A stretch of DNA of 41,884 nt, from positions 1 to 41,884 of the forward strand of contig NZ_BDCD01000052.1 of assembly GCF_001613325.1 (NCBI RefSeq), given 5' to 3'. Below, piece after piece: positions 6,842 to 15,541 of the stretch. Position numbers and translations under genes: made by a program. This stretch comes from Nocardia yamanashiensis NBRC 100130 (GTDB taxonomy: Bacteria; Actinomycetota; Actinomycetes; Mycobacteriales; Mycobacteriaceae). A model generated the notes under the pieces. That model was given only the letters and a program-made list of their open reading frames with translations. It ran no database searches and was not told the DNA's origin. Every line of letters begins with the position of its first letter. Within the stretch, counting starts at the first letter, position 1.

Positions 6842-6973
6842 TCACACCACGGCCCAGCGGTAGTTCTCAAGCTCGATGGTGAACACGGCGATCAAGATGC
6901 CGAATGTGAGGAAGTTCTGCTGCCAGAACACGAACAGTTCCCGTGAGTGGATACACGAAAGCTCGGCGTCCAT
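6842..6973 (-). CDS. 43-residue putative membrane peptide
   Basis: The frame reads MDAELSCIHSRELFVFWQQN then a hydrophobic helix (FLTFGILIAVFTI) and a short polar tail (ELENYRWAVV). It resembles a real single-pass membrane peptide rather than a shadow frame. ATG at 6973-6971 is the natural start; longer in-frame starts run into the CGCG-rich repeat at 6982-7012 and give an arginine-rich, implausible N-terminus. No strong ribosome site is seen. It may be a toxin-like or signalling peptide, but there is no family match I can name. Confidence 0.4.
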   Translation of the reverse strand: MDAELSCIHSRELFVFWQQNFLTFGILIAVFTIELENYRWAVV

Positions 6974-6981
6974 CTGGTGAA

Positions 6982-7012
6982 CCCGCGCGCGTGCGCGCGT
7001 ACGCGGGCGAGG
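6982..7012. repeat. CGCG(TACG)CG-rich dispersed repeat, copy 1
   Basis: Alternating CG-rich stretch containing GTGCGCGCGTACGCGGGCGAGG, flanked by CCCGCG/CGCGGG arms. Related copies are at 14687, 25988, 27585, 27898 and 29008. It lies just upstream of the 43-residue frame. Confidence 0.5.
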
Positions 7013-7057
7013 AATTCCGGGACAAAAACCCGGAACACAAGGGGCCGGGACATGAGC

Positions 7058-7090
7058 CAGCCCCTGACGCATACGACTCGTCAGGGGCTG
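7058..7090. terminator. Terminator of the long minus-strand operon
   Basis: Perfect 12-bp arms CAGCCCCTGACG (7058-7069) and CGTCAGGGGCTG (7079-7090) with a 9-nt loop. It lies 40 nt after the last operon gene (stop at 7130). Confidence 0.75.
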
Positions 7091-7129
7091 AACTACAGGT
7101 TCGATCGATCGAGGGATTTCAGGTGAGGG

Positions 7130-7933
7130 TCAGCACCAGGCCCATCCGCCGTACCAGTCGGCGTCCGCGAGGTACTCGATCCCGCCGAGCAGTGTGCTCA
7201 CCCGGGCGCGCAGGGCGGTGTCGTCGCAGTCGCAGTACAGGATGGTGGGCTGTATCTGCAGGGTGGCGTCGTAGTCGAGGGCCAGGTCCACATCCAGGCA
7301 CGGGGTGTACCCGGCGGTTTCCAGCGCCCGGTAGGCGGCCACCACCATGTCCCAGGTCAGTTCGGCCGGGCCGTAACCGGTGTCGCCGATCCCAACCGTG
7401 ACCTCACCGGGGTGCTGGTCGAGCAGGGTGGGCCAGTCGACGGGGTCGTAGACGCGGGCGAGCTGCAAGCCCCCTGCTTCGGGGAACATCAGCAGGCCGG
7501 CGGTGGCGGTGCGCAGCCAGTCCGGGACATCCGCGCCGGTGGTGAAGGTGCCGTCGTCGATCGCGTCGGTGAGCGCGTCGAACCGGGTGTGCGCGGCCGG
7601 GGACCATTGCGCCAGGAAATCGGTTTCACCACGGGCGCCGAGCAGGCGGACACCGGTGGTGTAGGCCTGGCAGGGCGGGCAGCCGTCGCTGTGGCGTACG
7701 TGCTGGGGCCAGGGGTGCACGCGGACCGGGTTCTGGTGGACCGAGCCGCGGATCAGCACCAGGCCGTCGGAGACGACGGTGCAGGGAAGGTCGCTGTATC
7801 CGGTGGCGTAGAAGCTGATCAGGGTGACGGAGTCGCCGGGCTGGAAATGCCCGCCCCGATCCCAGGGCGCGAGCGGGGCGGCGGTGGCGGTGTTCATGGG
7901 AAGTCCTGTCTGAGTAGAGGTTTCGGTGGTCAT
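7130..7933 (-). CDS. Hypothetical protein, last gene of the long operon
   Basis: A 267-aa soluble, acidic protein. I use the ATG at 7933 because it overlaps the upstream stop as ATGA, the pattern used all along this operon; ATG 7897, with GGAC upstream, is an alternative that removes 12 residues. The region GGHFQPGDSVTLISFYATGY is beta-rich and is followed by VHQNPVRVHPWPQHVRHSDGCPPC with clustered His/Cys. The C-terminal half is alpha/beta and ends in DADWYGGWAWC. I do not recognise a family. As the last member of a transfer/primase operon it may serve DNA transfer or establishment, on position alone. Confidence 0.75.
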   Translation of the reverse strand: MTTETSTQTGLPMNTATAAPLAPWDRGGHFQPGDSVTLISFYATGYSDLPCTVVSDGLVLIRGSVHQNPVRVHPWPQHVRHSDGCPPCQAYTTGVRLLGARGETDFLAQWSPAAHTRFDALTDAIDDGTFTTGADVPDWLRTATAGLLMFPEAGGLQLARVYDPVDWPTLLDQHPGEVTVGIGDTGYGPAELTWDMVVAAYRALETAGYTPCLDVDLALDYDATLQIQPTILYCDCDDTALRARVSTLLGGIEYLADADWYGGWAWC

Positions 7934-10101
7934 CGCCCGAGTTCCGGGGAGTGCAGGTTGCGGCGGCCGGGCAGCTGCGCCGGGCCCGGGGCGGAGGTGG
8001 ACTGGGAGGTGGCCAGGTTCGGGCGTGGCGTGCACACGCGGTCGGCGGGCCGGGCGACGCCGGCATCGGCGGCCTGGCGTTGGGCGATGGCGTCGTTGCG
8101 GGCGGCGACGACGTGGGCGGTCTTGTCCTTCCACTCCTGTTCGCGTCCGGCGGCGAGTTGGCCCAGCGTCCCGGCCTCGCGGGCGCGGGCGTCGACTCCC
8201 TTGACGATCTCGACGCTGGCCGCGTCCGGGATTCCGGCTTGGGAGAGGGCGTGGGCGAGCTTGGCGCGCCGGTCGAGATAGGTTTTGCGTTCGAATTCGA
8301 TGCCCATTCCCTGCGCGCCGCAGGCCACGCTGTAGATCGAGTCCCCGATCTGTGCGGTCGCCAGCGTGATGTCGTCGGCTTCGCGTTGGGTCGGTTTCGG
8401 CCCGGTGGCGGCTTCGACCCGTGTGGCGATCTCCGAGCGCGTGGAGGCCGACAGTGAGGAGGCGAGAGCGTCGGTGCGTTCGGTGTCGGCGGTGGCTTTG
8501 CTTGCCTCGTCGGCGAACAGCAGCTCCGGCATCTGCGTGCGGCTGGTGATGGTGCCGGCGTCGATATCGTCGAGTACGGCCATCAGCTGGGCGCGTTCGA
8601 TACCGGCCAGGCCTTTGCCGTCGAGGATGCGGGTCTTGAGCTGCTCGCGCAGCTCGGCGAGGCGCTCGATGCGTTCGTGGGTGTCGTCGGTGAGCCCGGA
8701 ATCGGTGACCGTGCCCAGCCGGTCGCGTTCCTCGTCGGTGAGGTCGTCATCCACGAGGTAGTCGGCTTCCTCCCGCAGTTCGATGGTGTCTTCGAGGTAG
8801 TCGCGGATCTTCTCGCCCAGGTCGTAGCGGTCGATGTAGTCAGGCCACAGCTGGTAGTCGACCGACGGTGCGCCGGTCGCGATGGCACGGCCGGTATCCC
8901 GGACGCGTTGCTGGTCGGCGGGGGTCATGACCGCGATCTCCTCGCCCACGAGCTTCGCCGACTTCGGGTTACGGGCGAAGGTTTCCAGCAGCCGCGGCAC
9001 CCGTCCCCGGACTTCTTCGCCGGGATCGACGTACACCGGCGAGGCCAGCAGATCGACGCCGTGGGTGTTGCCGCTCAGGTAGTCCACGACGAAATCGATC
9101 CGGGCCTGGTCGGCATCGGACAGCTTGGCCGCGCTGAGTGCTTCGGCCAGCTCGATGCGCCGAAGCGCTCCGCCGCTGGGGTCATTGGGGTCGGCCTCGT
9201 CGCGCCATGCCGAGATCGCTTCCATCACCGCTGGTTTCGCGGTGTCGGGCAGCGCCATCGCCGATACGGTGTCGATCACCGCTGCCCCGCGTGCCCACAG
9301 GCGCCTCGAATCGCAGCGGTATTGGGCGGCTTCGGCGTCGAAGGCCGGATCGACGGCGACGGTGAACGCTTCGGAGTCGATCCGTATACCCCACTGCTCG
9401 CCGAAGTGGCCGGCCAACTGGGCGAAGGTATCGGCGGCGACCTGCGAGCTCGGGAGCCACAGCAGCGCGTCGGCGAGAGTCTTCACGGTGGCGGCCGGGT
9501 TGTCCCAGGGAATCGAGGCCATCGCGGCGACCGCGTCGGCCTCGACTTTCCCGGCGTCGGCGAGCAGGTCGGCGACCGCTTCCGGACCGGTGGCCTCGGC
9601 CAGATCCAGCTCCTGGGTCAGACGATCGGCGCAGGTGCGGGCCTGGTTGACCGCGACCGTGACCAGTAAGAACGCCTTGCGCTGCTCCAAACCGGACGGG
9701 ATAGCAGCCTCGGCCTGCGGGGACGTGGTGTCGGACATGGGATTTCCTTCCTTCGGGGTGGGGGTGTGCTCCCAGCCGGGAGCAGATTCGACCGGCGCGG
9801 TCATCTCGGTGCGGGAGAATCCGCGCCGCTGTGCGGCGTTGAGCTGGTGTTCGCGGGTGGCTTTGGCGATCGCTTCCAGCTGCGCTGGAGTAGGGACGCG
9901 TTTGTCGGGGGCGATGCGGGAGTCGAAAAGGTTGGCCACCATGCGGCGGCCACGGATCTTGCCGACCATGACCGCAGCAAGGGACTGGCCTGGGCTTTTG
10001 CCCATCGCGCGGAGTTGGCGGCGGGTTTTCAGGTGAGACGGGGCGAGGCCCCAAGCGAACTCCTCACGGAAGTCGTCGGGAGCCTCGCCGGTGGTGGTCA
10101 T
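7930..10101 (-). CDS. RRQRL-like N-terminus fused in frame to operon paralogue 3 (internal start at 9738)
   Basis: An open frame of 723 codons. Residues 1-121 resemble the actinobacterial 'RRQRL motif' proteins (TRRQLRAMGKSPGQS, GRRMVANLFDS, KRVPTPAQLEAIAKATREHQ) but lack that family's C-terminal zinc-binding cysteines. At 9738 an in-frame ATG (MSDTTSPQ) follows a very strong AAGGAAGGA, so a 602-aa protein can start there. The 602-aa part shares blocks with the proteins at 10121-11668 and 11715-14744: SPVYVDPGEEVRGR (233-246), LWPDYIDRYDL (297-307), DIDAGTITSRTQMPELLFAD then EASKA (391-415), and a C-terminal Q/E-W-K/E block. No known enzyme motif is seen. The rich acidic/Ala helices suggest a structural or DNA-bound protein. 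Both products may be made. Confidence 0.8.
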   Translation of the reverse strand: MTTTGEAPDDFREEFAWGLAPSHLKTRRQLRAMGKSPGQSLAAVMVGKIRGRRMVANLFDSRIAPDKRVPTPAQLEAIAKATREHQLNAAQRRGFSRTEMTAPVESAPGWEHTPTPKEGNPMSDTTSPQAEAAIPSGLEQRKAFLLVTVAVNQARTCADRLTQELDLAEATGPEAVADLLADAGKVEADAVAAMASIPWDNPAATVKTLADALLWLPSSQVAADTFAQLAGHFGEQWGIRIDSEAFTVAVDPAFDAEAAQYRCDSRRLWARGAAVIDTVSAMALPDTAKPAVMEAISAWRDEADPNDPSGGALRRIELAEALSAAKLSDADQARIDFVVDYLSGNTHGVDLLASPVYVDPGEEVRGRVPRLLETFARNPKSAKLVGEEIAVMTPADQQRVRDTGRAIATGAPSVDYQLWPDYIDRYDLGEKIRDYLEDTIELREEADYLVDDDLTDEERDRLGTVTDSGLTDDTHERIERLAELREQLKTRILDGKGLAGIERAQLMAVLDDIDAGTITSRTQMPELLFADEASKATADTERTDALASSLSASTRSEIATRVEAATGPKPTQREADDITLATAQIGDSIYSVACGAQGMGIEFERKTYLDRRAKLAHALSQAGIPDAASVEIVKGVDARAREAGTLGQLAAGREQEWKDKTAHVVAARNDAIAQRQAADAGVARPADRVCTPRPNLATSQSTSAPGPAQLPGRRNLHSPELGR

Positions 10102-10120
10102 GTCCGTGCTCGTCTCTGCC

Positions 10121-11668
10121 TCAGCGGTCCAGGCCCGCGTGGTGCAGCAGCCGCCGCAACGGCCCCCGCGCCGGGGGCGCGGCCTGAACCGGGGCAGGCG
10201 AGGGGGCGGTGAGGTGCTGGCGGGAGGAGGCGACTCCTGCCGCGGCGGCGCGGCGCTGCAGTTCGCGGTCGCTACCCGGGACCGGGGTGTCAGCGAAGGC
10301 GATCCGGCGCTGTTCCCACTGCTGGGCGCGGGTTTCGGCGCGCTGGTGCAGTTCTTCGGCGACGTTCGCGCGGTGGGAGAGCTCGTTGACGATGTCGCGG
10401 CGGGCCGCCTCGGGCAGATCCGCTGCGGCCAGTTCCATGCCCAGCCTCAGCAGGCCCTCACGCTCCCGGCCGGCCTGGTCCGGCGTGGCCGGGCCCACCC
10501 GGGCGGCGGTGGCGCGCAGGTTCTCGGTGACCTCGTCGGCTGCGAGCGCCAGCGGGCTGTCGGTGGGCAGCAGGGAGCCGTCGGTGTGCTTCCAGACGAT
10601 GAAGTCGACGTTCTGGCGGGTCAGTTCCTCGTGGTGGATCGCGAGATCGGCGGTGCGGTTGGCGTCTTCGGTGGCTTTGCTGCCCTCGTCGAGTAGCAGC
10701 AGATCGGGCAGCTCGTGCTGGCTGGCGATGCGCCCGGCACCGATATCGGCCACAGTCGCGACCAGCGCGACCGATTCCAGGGGATGGATCCCGACCCGGT
10801 CGCGTGCGGACAGGATCCCGGTCCGCACGGTATCGAGGGCGTCGAGCATGACCCCGATCTGGTCGAGCTGCTCCCCGGTGAACACGGTGTTCGGGTCGGT
10901 GTCGGTGGCGAGCCGGTCGGCGATCTCGGCGACCTCACCGCTGAAATCGGCGAAAAACCGTACATCGTGGGACAGCTCGTCCCGGTCGAGGTGGTCCGGC
11001 CAGAGATCGGTATCGCGGTCCGGCACCGGGTGCCCGGCCGCGATACGTCGCCCGATCCGGCGGACCTGGTCGCGGTCCTCGGCGCGCATCGCGGCCAGCT
11101 CCTTGCCGATCAGCTCACCGGTGTATTCACCATCGAAGGTGAAGCGGCGCAACAACTGCCCGATCCGGCCGCGCGGTTCGACCGCGGGATCGATCAGCAC
11201 CGGCAGATCGGTCAGCACATCGACATCGCTGACCTGCCCGAGCATGTAGCCGGTCAACGCCAGCACCTGCTCAGCCGCCGGAAGGTTCTCCCGCTGCAGC
11301 GCGTCACGCAATTGCTGGTCGTCTCTGTACCCGCGGTCGAGCCACTGCTCGGCTTCGACCGCGTCGGTGAGCAGGTCACCACGGCGGGCGGTCACCGCGG
11401 CGACCGCTGCGGGTGAATACCCGAGCTTCTCCAGCTGTTCGGCGGCGGTGGCCAGCCGCATCCAGGTCGTGACCGCATGCTCGATGGCTGCCGCACCTGG
11501 GGCGTCGAACCCCGCATCGATGGCGACCGTGCCGGTGGCGGGGTCGATACGCACGCCGAGGGTGTAGTCGAGCTCGGTCACCGGCGTTCTGGTGGCGCGG
11601 GCGCGGTGCGCGGCGACCAAGGCCCGCAGCGTTGCCATCCGCTGGGCGTGGGTTGTGGTGTGGGACAT
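10121..11668 (-). CDS. Operon paralogue 2, family of unknown function
   Basis: A 515-aa protein. ATG at 11668 has AGGAGGAAA upstream, so this start is well supported. Blocks shared with its two neighbours: GVRIDPATGTVAIDAGFD (38-55), LPVLIDPAVEPRGR (155-168), LWPDHLDRDEL (222-232), DIGAGRIASQHELPDLLLLD followed by EGSKA (308-332), and QQWEQR with a RRAAAAGV tail (449-479). The spacing of blocks is alike in all three, so they arose by duplication. The protein is helical and acidic with no signal peptide or membrane helix, and no catalytic motif is recognisable. It sits 46 nt after the primase-like gene and 19 nt before the RRQRL fusion. Confidence 0.85.
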   Translation of the reverse strand: MSHTTTHAQRMATLRALVAAHRARATRTPVTELDYTLGVRIDPATGTVAIDAGFDAPGAAAIEHAVTTWMRLATAAEQLEKLGYSPAAVAAVTARRGDLLTDAVEAEQWLDRGYRDDQQLRDALQRENLPAAEQVLALTGYMLGQVSDVDVLTDLPVLIDPAVEPRGRIGQLLRRFTFDGEYTGELIGKELAAMRAEDRDQVRRIGRRIAAGHPVPDRDTDLWPDHLDRDELSHDVRFFADFSGEVAEIADRLATDTDPNTVFTGEQLDQIGVMLDALDTVRTGILSARDRVGIHPLESVALVATVADIGAGRIASQHELPDLLLLDEGSKATEDANRTADLAIHHEELTRQNVDFIVWKHTDGSLLPTDSPLALAADEVTENLRATAARVGPATPDQAGREREGLLRLGMELAAADLPEAARRDIVNELSHRANVAEELHQRAETRAQQWEQRRIAFADTPVPGSDRELQRRAAAAGVASSRQHLTAPSPAPVQAAPPARGPLRRLLHHAGLDR

Positions 11669-11714
11669 GGGCTTTCCTCCTGTAATCGGGTGAGGGAGAT
11701 CGGTGAGCCGGGGG

Positions 11715-14700
11715 TCAGTCGCCGTAGCCGTTGTCGCGGCCCTGGTTCTTGCGCAAGTGGTTGATGCGATGCACGCCCTCGCCGGGATTGGTGGTGCGCG
11801 GCTCGCCGGGGCCGCGTTTGGTCGCGGCGGAGGCGGGGTTCGCGCATCCGGCATCGGCGGCCATCCGGGCAGCGACCTGGTCGGCGTCCAGGCCGGCGGC
11901 CTGAAGCCCGGCGGCCAGGGCCGCCCGCCGTTCGGGGCTGTCGTAGGCGGGCACTTCCGGGGCGCGTTCGAGGGTGACGGCATCCATCCGCTGCCCCCAC
12001 TGCTCGGCGACGGTCTTGGCCTGCTGGCCCAGGCTGGTCGCCTCACCCGCCGACATCGCCAGATGCGCACCGACGCGGTGGACGATCGCCGCACTGACTC
12101 CGGGGACGGCAGTGAGGCGGGAGACCAGTTCGCTTGCCGCGCCGGACTTCTCGTAGTCCGCCAGCCGGGTCCGCCCCGCAGCGAGTGCGGACTGACGGTC
12201 GAACACCTTGGTGACCTGGTCGCGGACTCGCGCCGAGGTGCCCGGGACCGAACCCGGGCCGTCGAGCAGCTTCTCCAACTGCCGCCGCTGCACACGCATC
12301 ACCGTCTGCGCCCGCTGAGTCGCCTGCCCCTTTTCCGCGGCGGCGGTGGAGCGGTCATCGGCGAACAGCAGCTTCGGCACCCGGCTGCGGCCGGCATCCA
12401 CCTCCCGCAGCACCGCGGCGAGCTGGTCCTTTTCCAGCTGGTGCAGGCCCTTGCCGTCGCTGATCGCGGCCGCGATGGCTTTGCGGGCGTTGCCGGCCTG
12501 CTTGCGCATCGCCGCCGCGGTCGCATCATCGTGCGAGGCGGCGCGCACGGCAGCGGCATCGGCCTGCGGCGCCACGGTCGCCAACAGGCGCACCTGCGCG
12601 GCGAGTTCGTCGCGGTCGACGTGATCGGGCCACAGCTTGCGGAACCGGCCCGCCGGATTGGCCACGATCGCCGCCAGCCGCTCGGCGGCGAGCTTGCGAT
12701 CCTCCTGCGTCAGGACCGCCATCATCGCGTTGACCTGCTGCCGGGAATCGATCAGCTGACGCCGCACCGCAGGATCGTCGGCACCGCGCCGCAACTGGGC
12801 CTGGAAGTCGGCCAGCGCCGCATCCAGACGTCCTTTGGCCTCCTCGCCCGGATCGACCAGCGCCCTACCGAGCTTGCGCAGCTCCGCAGCCGCCTGCAGC
12901 GTCTGCTCGATCCCGGCCTCCGCCGAGTGAGCGGCGTCGGGAACCCCGAGGTAGGAGGCCACATACCGGATCCGGGTGCGGGTCGCCTCCCCCACGCCCT
13001 TGTCGGCGAGCTTCTTGGTCAGCTCGCTCAGCCGCACCGGGGACGGGTTTGCCCGCCAGCGCTCGATCTCGGCGTAGAGCTCTTCGCGCACACTCTGGTC
13101 CAGGCCCTCCTCGGCCGCGACCATCTCCACCATGTGGTCCTGCGCCCGCGTCAACCGGGCCGCACGCGCCCGCTCGGCCTCGACCTCGGCCAGCATCGCT
13201 GAGACCTCCGGGCCCGCCGACGGATCCGCCGCGGCGACCTTGCCCGTGGTCGTGTCGATCGCGACCCCGAACCGGTCCTGCACATGGTGTTTCAGCTCGG
13301 TCAACGCCTGCTTGGCCAGCTGGGAATCTTCCGACCATTCGAAGGCGTCAGCGACAGCGGCGGCGATCTGCTCGCGGCTGCAGTTCTCCCACCCCGCATC
13401 CCGCAGTTTCCGCAGCTTCGCCTCGGCTGCCGCGCGTTTGGCGTTCTGCTCGGCTTCCAGCTCGCGTTTCTTCTGCTCGCCGAGCCGTTTGCGTTCTTCC
13501 TCGTCCTTCTCCAGCCGCACCTTGCGCTTCATCGCGGCTTCCAGCAGGCGCGCCAACGCCAGCTGGAACGCGCCCGCCCACTGGCGGCCGATGTGGTCGA
13601 CCTCGTCCGAATGCGGGGTGTGTTGGGTGTCGTCACGGAACAAGCTGCCTGTGGCCATGGCGGTGCCTTTCTGGGGCGTAGACGGGGCAGCCGAGACGTT
13701 CTCGGCCTCGGCTGCAGGGGTGTCGGTGGTCGGCGCGGACGCCGCCGCTCTGGGCGGGGTGAGGGGGTCCAGGTGCGGGACGGGCTCGAGCTCGCTGACC
13801 TCGTGACCAGCGGCGAAGTGGTCGTGCAGGTCCTTGCCGGTCGCGGCTTGGACCACCCGGACCCGCTCCACCAGCCCGGACAAGGTGGCCATCACCTTTT
13901 CCGCGCGCCGGTAGCCGGGCGCGTCGCGGTCCACGACGATCACCACCGTGTGCGCACCCCGCAGATGCTCGGCATGCTCAGCGGTCCAGGAGCCCGCGCC
14001 GCCAGCGTTGGTGGTGGCGACCATCCCCGCCGATTCGGCGGCCAGGACGTCCTTCTCGCCCTCACAGACCGCGATCCAGCGGCCCTCGCTGATCGCGTCC
14101 CGGATCTGCGGGAGCCGGAACGGGAGCGACGCGAACCCACCCGGCTCGAACTTCCCGGCCTGCGAGTTCCAGTGCTGCTGAGTGAACTTCTTGTCCCGAC
14201 CGGCTTCGAAGGAGGCTTCCTTGCGCACGATCTGGCCTACGACCTGCCCGTCGGTGTCGGCGTAGTCGTAGACAGCGGTGGTCTTCCACGGCGAAACCTG
14301 CGCTCCGAGCTCCTTTTTCGGTTTCATCAGCGGCAACCCGGCCGCATCGATCGCCTTCTGCGCCGGACCGACCTGCCGGGCCGGACGCCGTGACGGGCGC
14401 CGCACCTGACCAGGCTCGCGAGTGAGGGGGCGGTCGTAGAGGTCGCGCACGGTCAGTCCGAGCTGGGCGAGCACGGCGTGGTCATCGCAGCCTGCCCGGC
14501 ACGAGACCTTCGTGCGGCCGGCATCGGGCAGGTGCTTCACGATCAAGCTCGGGTTGTGGTGGCGGCCGTCGGCCTCATGGACCGGGCACCGGTACCTGGT
14601 CCAGGCACCCGATTCCCGGCCCGCGCCGACCGCTTTCTCCAGCGCGGCGGTGACCACTTCCAGCGACTCGCCGTTATGATCGGTACCGCGCGCGCCCGCG

Positions 14701-14744
14701 CGGACGCGCGCCCGCGAGGCCGAGTCGGGGGCGGGCGCGCTCAT
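11715..14744 (-). CDS. CHC2-zinc-finger/Toprim primase-like protein fused to operon paralogue 1 (internal start at 13658)
   Basis: A 1009-aa protein. Residues 45-104 form a DnaG-like zinc finger (RYRCPVHE, C53 and H56; VSCRAGC, C82 and C86). Residues 221-310 form a Toprim domain with the metal-binding residues of CEGEKD (228-232), VDRD (272 and 274) and GKD (303-305). This is the layout of plasmid and phage primases. After a Pro/Ala linker an in-frame ATG (13658, residue 363, MATGSLFRDD) with AAAGG upstream could begin a separate 647-aa product. That part has a charged coiled coil (about 402-455 of the full protein) and the paralogue blocks: FGVAIDTTTGKV, RALVDPGEEAKGR, LWPDHVDRDEL, EVDAGRSRVPKLLFAD. 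The start ATG 14744 overlaps the DUF4913 stop (ATGA). It probably primes plasmid DNA after transfer. Confidence 0.85.
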   Translation of the reverse strand: MSAPAPDSASRARVRAGARGTDHNGESLEVVTAALEKAVGAGRESGAWTRYRCPVHEADGRHHNPSLIVKHLPDAGRTKVSCRAGCDDHAVLAQLGLTVRDLYDRPLTREPGQVRRPSRRPARQVGPAQKAIDAAGLPLMKPKKELGAQVSPWKTTAVYDYADTDGQVVGQIVRKEASFEAGRDKKFTQQHWNSQAGKFEPGGFASLPFRLPQIRDAISEGRWIAVCEGEKDVLAAESAGMVATTNAGGAGSWTAEHAEHLRGAHTVVIVVDRDAPGYRRAEKVMATLSGLVERVRVVQAATGKDLHDHFAAGHEVSELEPVPHLDPLTPPRAAASAPTTDTPAAEAENVSAAPSTPQKGTAMATGSLFRDDTQHTPHSDEVDHIGRQWAGAFQLALARLLEAAMKRKVRLEKDEEERKRLGEQKKRELEAEQNAKRAAAEAKLRKLRDAGWENCSREQIAAAVADAFEWSEDSQLAKQALTELKHHVQDRFGVAIDTTTGKVAAADPSAGPEVSAMLAEVEAERARAARLTRAQDHMVEMVAAEEGLDQSVREELYAEIERWRANPSPVRLSELTKKLADKGVGEATRTRIRYVASYLGVPDAAHSAEAGIEQTLQAAAELRKLGRALVDPGEEAKGRLDAALADFQAQLRRGADDPAVRRQLIDSRQQVNAMMAVLTQEDRKLAAERLAAIVANPAGRFRKLWPDHVDRDELAAQVRLLATVAPQADAAAVRAASHDDATAAAMRKQAGNARKAIAAAISDGKGLHQLEKDQLAAVLREVDAGRSRVPKLLFADDRSTAAAEKGQATQRAQTVMRVQRRQLEKLLDGPGSVPGTSARVRDQVTKVFDRQSALAAGRTRLADYEKSGAASELVSRLTAVPGVSAAIVHRVGAHLAMSAGEATSLGQQAKTVAEQWGQRMDAVTLERAPEVPAYDSPERRAALAAGLQAAGLDADQVAARMAADAGCANPASAATKRGPGEPRTTNPGEGVHRINHLRKNQGRDNGYGD
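14687..14720. repeat. CGCG-rich dispersed repeat, copy 2
   Basis: CCGCGCGCGCCCGCGCGG followed by ACGCGCGCCCGCGAGG, inside the first codons of the primase-like gene. It shares the CG-alternating pattern and GCGAGG end with the other copies but lacks the central TACG, so it is the weakest member. Confidence 0.3.
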
Positions 14745-15541
14745 TCGAGCCACTCCCTGATCAGCTCACGAGGCCGCGCCGGGGACGAGGGCACGACCAG
14801 CCCGGACGCGGTCACGTATCCGCTGGTCGGGGTCTGGTCCTCCTCGTCCGGCAGCACACCGGGCGGGGCCGGGAGCACCGGCAGCGGCGGGATCGCTTTC
14901 GGGCCGATCGCGTGACCGTCGGCCACGCTGCAGTACATGAACGGGCCGGTCGGGGACATGATGCGGTCCATGTGCGGGTCGAAATGCACCAGCCACCACA
15001 AGCTCGGCTCCGTGCCCTCCCCCAGGCGCAAGTGCTCGAAGGCGCGGTGCATCGTCTTGAACCGGCCGACCACCTCGCCGTGGTCCCACCAGCACGGGCA
15101 CCAGCGCACCCCGGACTCCTTGTGCGCGCCCTTGGTCGAGACCGACCGCCGGTACACCTGGATCACGTAGCGCTCCACGAAATCCCGCAGCGTCGGGTAC
15201 CTCGGCGGCTGCGCAGGCTGGGCATCCTCCTGGGCGGCGGTGGTTGCCGCCGGCGCGGGCTCTGCCTCCGGGTCGGGCTCAGGGTCCGGGGTCGGGATCG
15301 GGTTGAGCGCGAGCTCGGCTTCCACGATCGCGCTCTGGCGCATGCCCTCCAGCACGTCGGGGGTCAGCATCGCTGCGACCACCTCGGTGGCGATGTCCCT
15401 GGCCTGAGCGGCGATCTGCCCGGTCACGGCCTTGCGGATCGCGCCGTCGAGCAGCTCTCCCAGATCCATCTGCGGAATCACCACCGCGGCGGGTGCAGGG
15501 ACTTCATCGGTGGTGTCGGGTCGGGTTCCGTTGTCACTCAT
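14741..15541 (-). CDS. DUF4913 domain protein
   Basis: A 266-aa protein. The N-terminal ~110 residues are acidic and Pro/Ala-rich (EPDPEAEPAPAA). The DUF4913 domain spans about 113-215, with DFVERYVIQVYRRSVS, RWCPCWWDHGEVVGRF, HRAFEHLRLGEGTEPSLWWL and HFDPHMDRIM. DUF4913 proteins are found beside relaxase and coupling-protein genes on actinobacterial plasmids and integrative elements, but their role is unknown. Both ends overlap neighbours by ATGA, so it should be made in step with the coupling protein upstream and the primase downstream. Confidence 0.88.
   Translation of the reverse strand: MSDNGTRPDTTDEVPAPAAVVIPQMDLGELLDGAIRKAVTGQIAAQARDIATEVVAAMLTPDVLEGMRQSAIVEAELALNPIPTPDPEPDPEAEPAPAATTAAQEDAQPAQPPRYPTLRDFVERYVIQVYRRSVSTKGAHKESGVRWCPCWWDHGEVVGRFKTMHRAFEHLRLGEGTEPSLWWLVHFDPHMDRIMSPTGPFMYCSVADGHAIGPKAIPPLPVLPAPPGVLPDEEDQTPTSGYVTASGLVVPSSPARPRELIREWLE

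Noticed and set aside
11669..12295. Possible N-terminal extension of paralogue 2 to position 12295
   Set aside because: The extension overlaps the primase-fusion gene in another frame and reads as Ser/Pro/Arg-rich shadow; the ATG at 11668 has an excellent ribosome site.
11703..13202. Plus-strand open frame of 499 codons
   Set aside because: Antisense to the primase-paralogue gene; composition is Arg/Gly/His-rich and no motif is seen.
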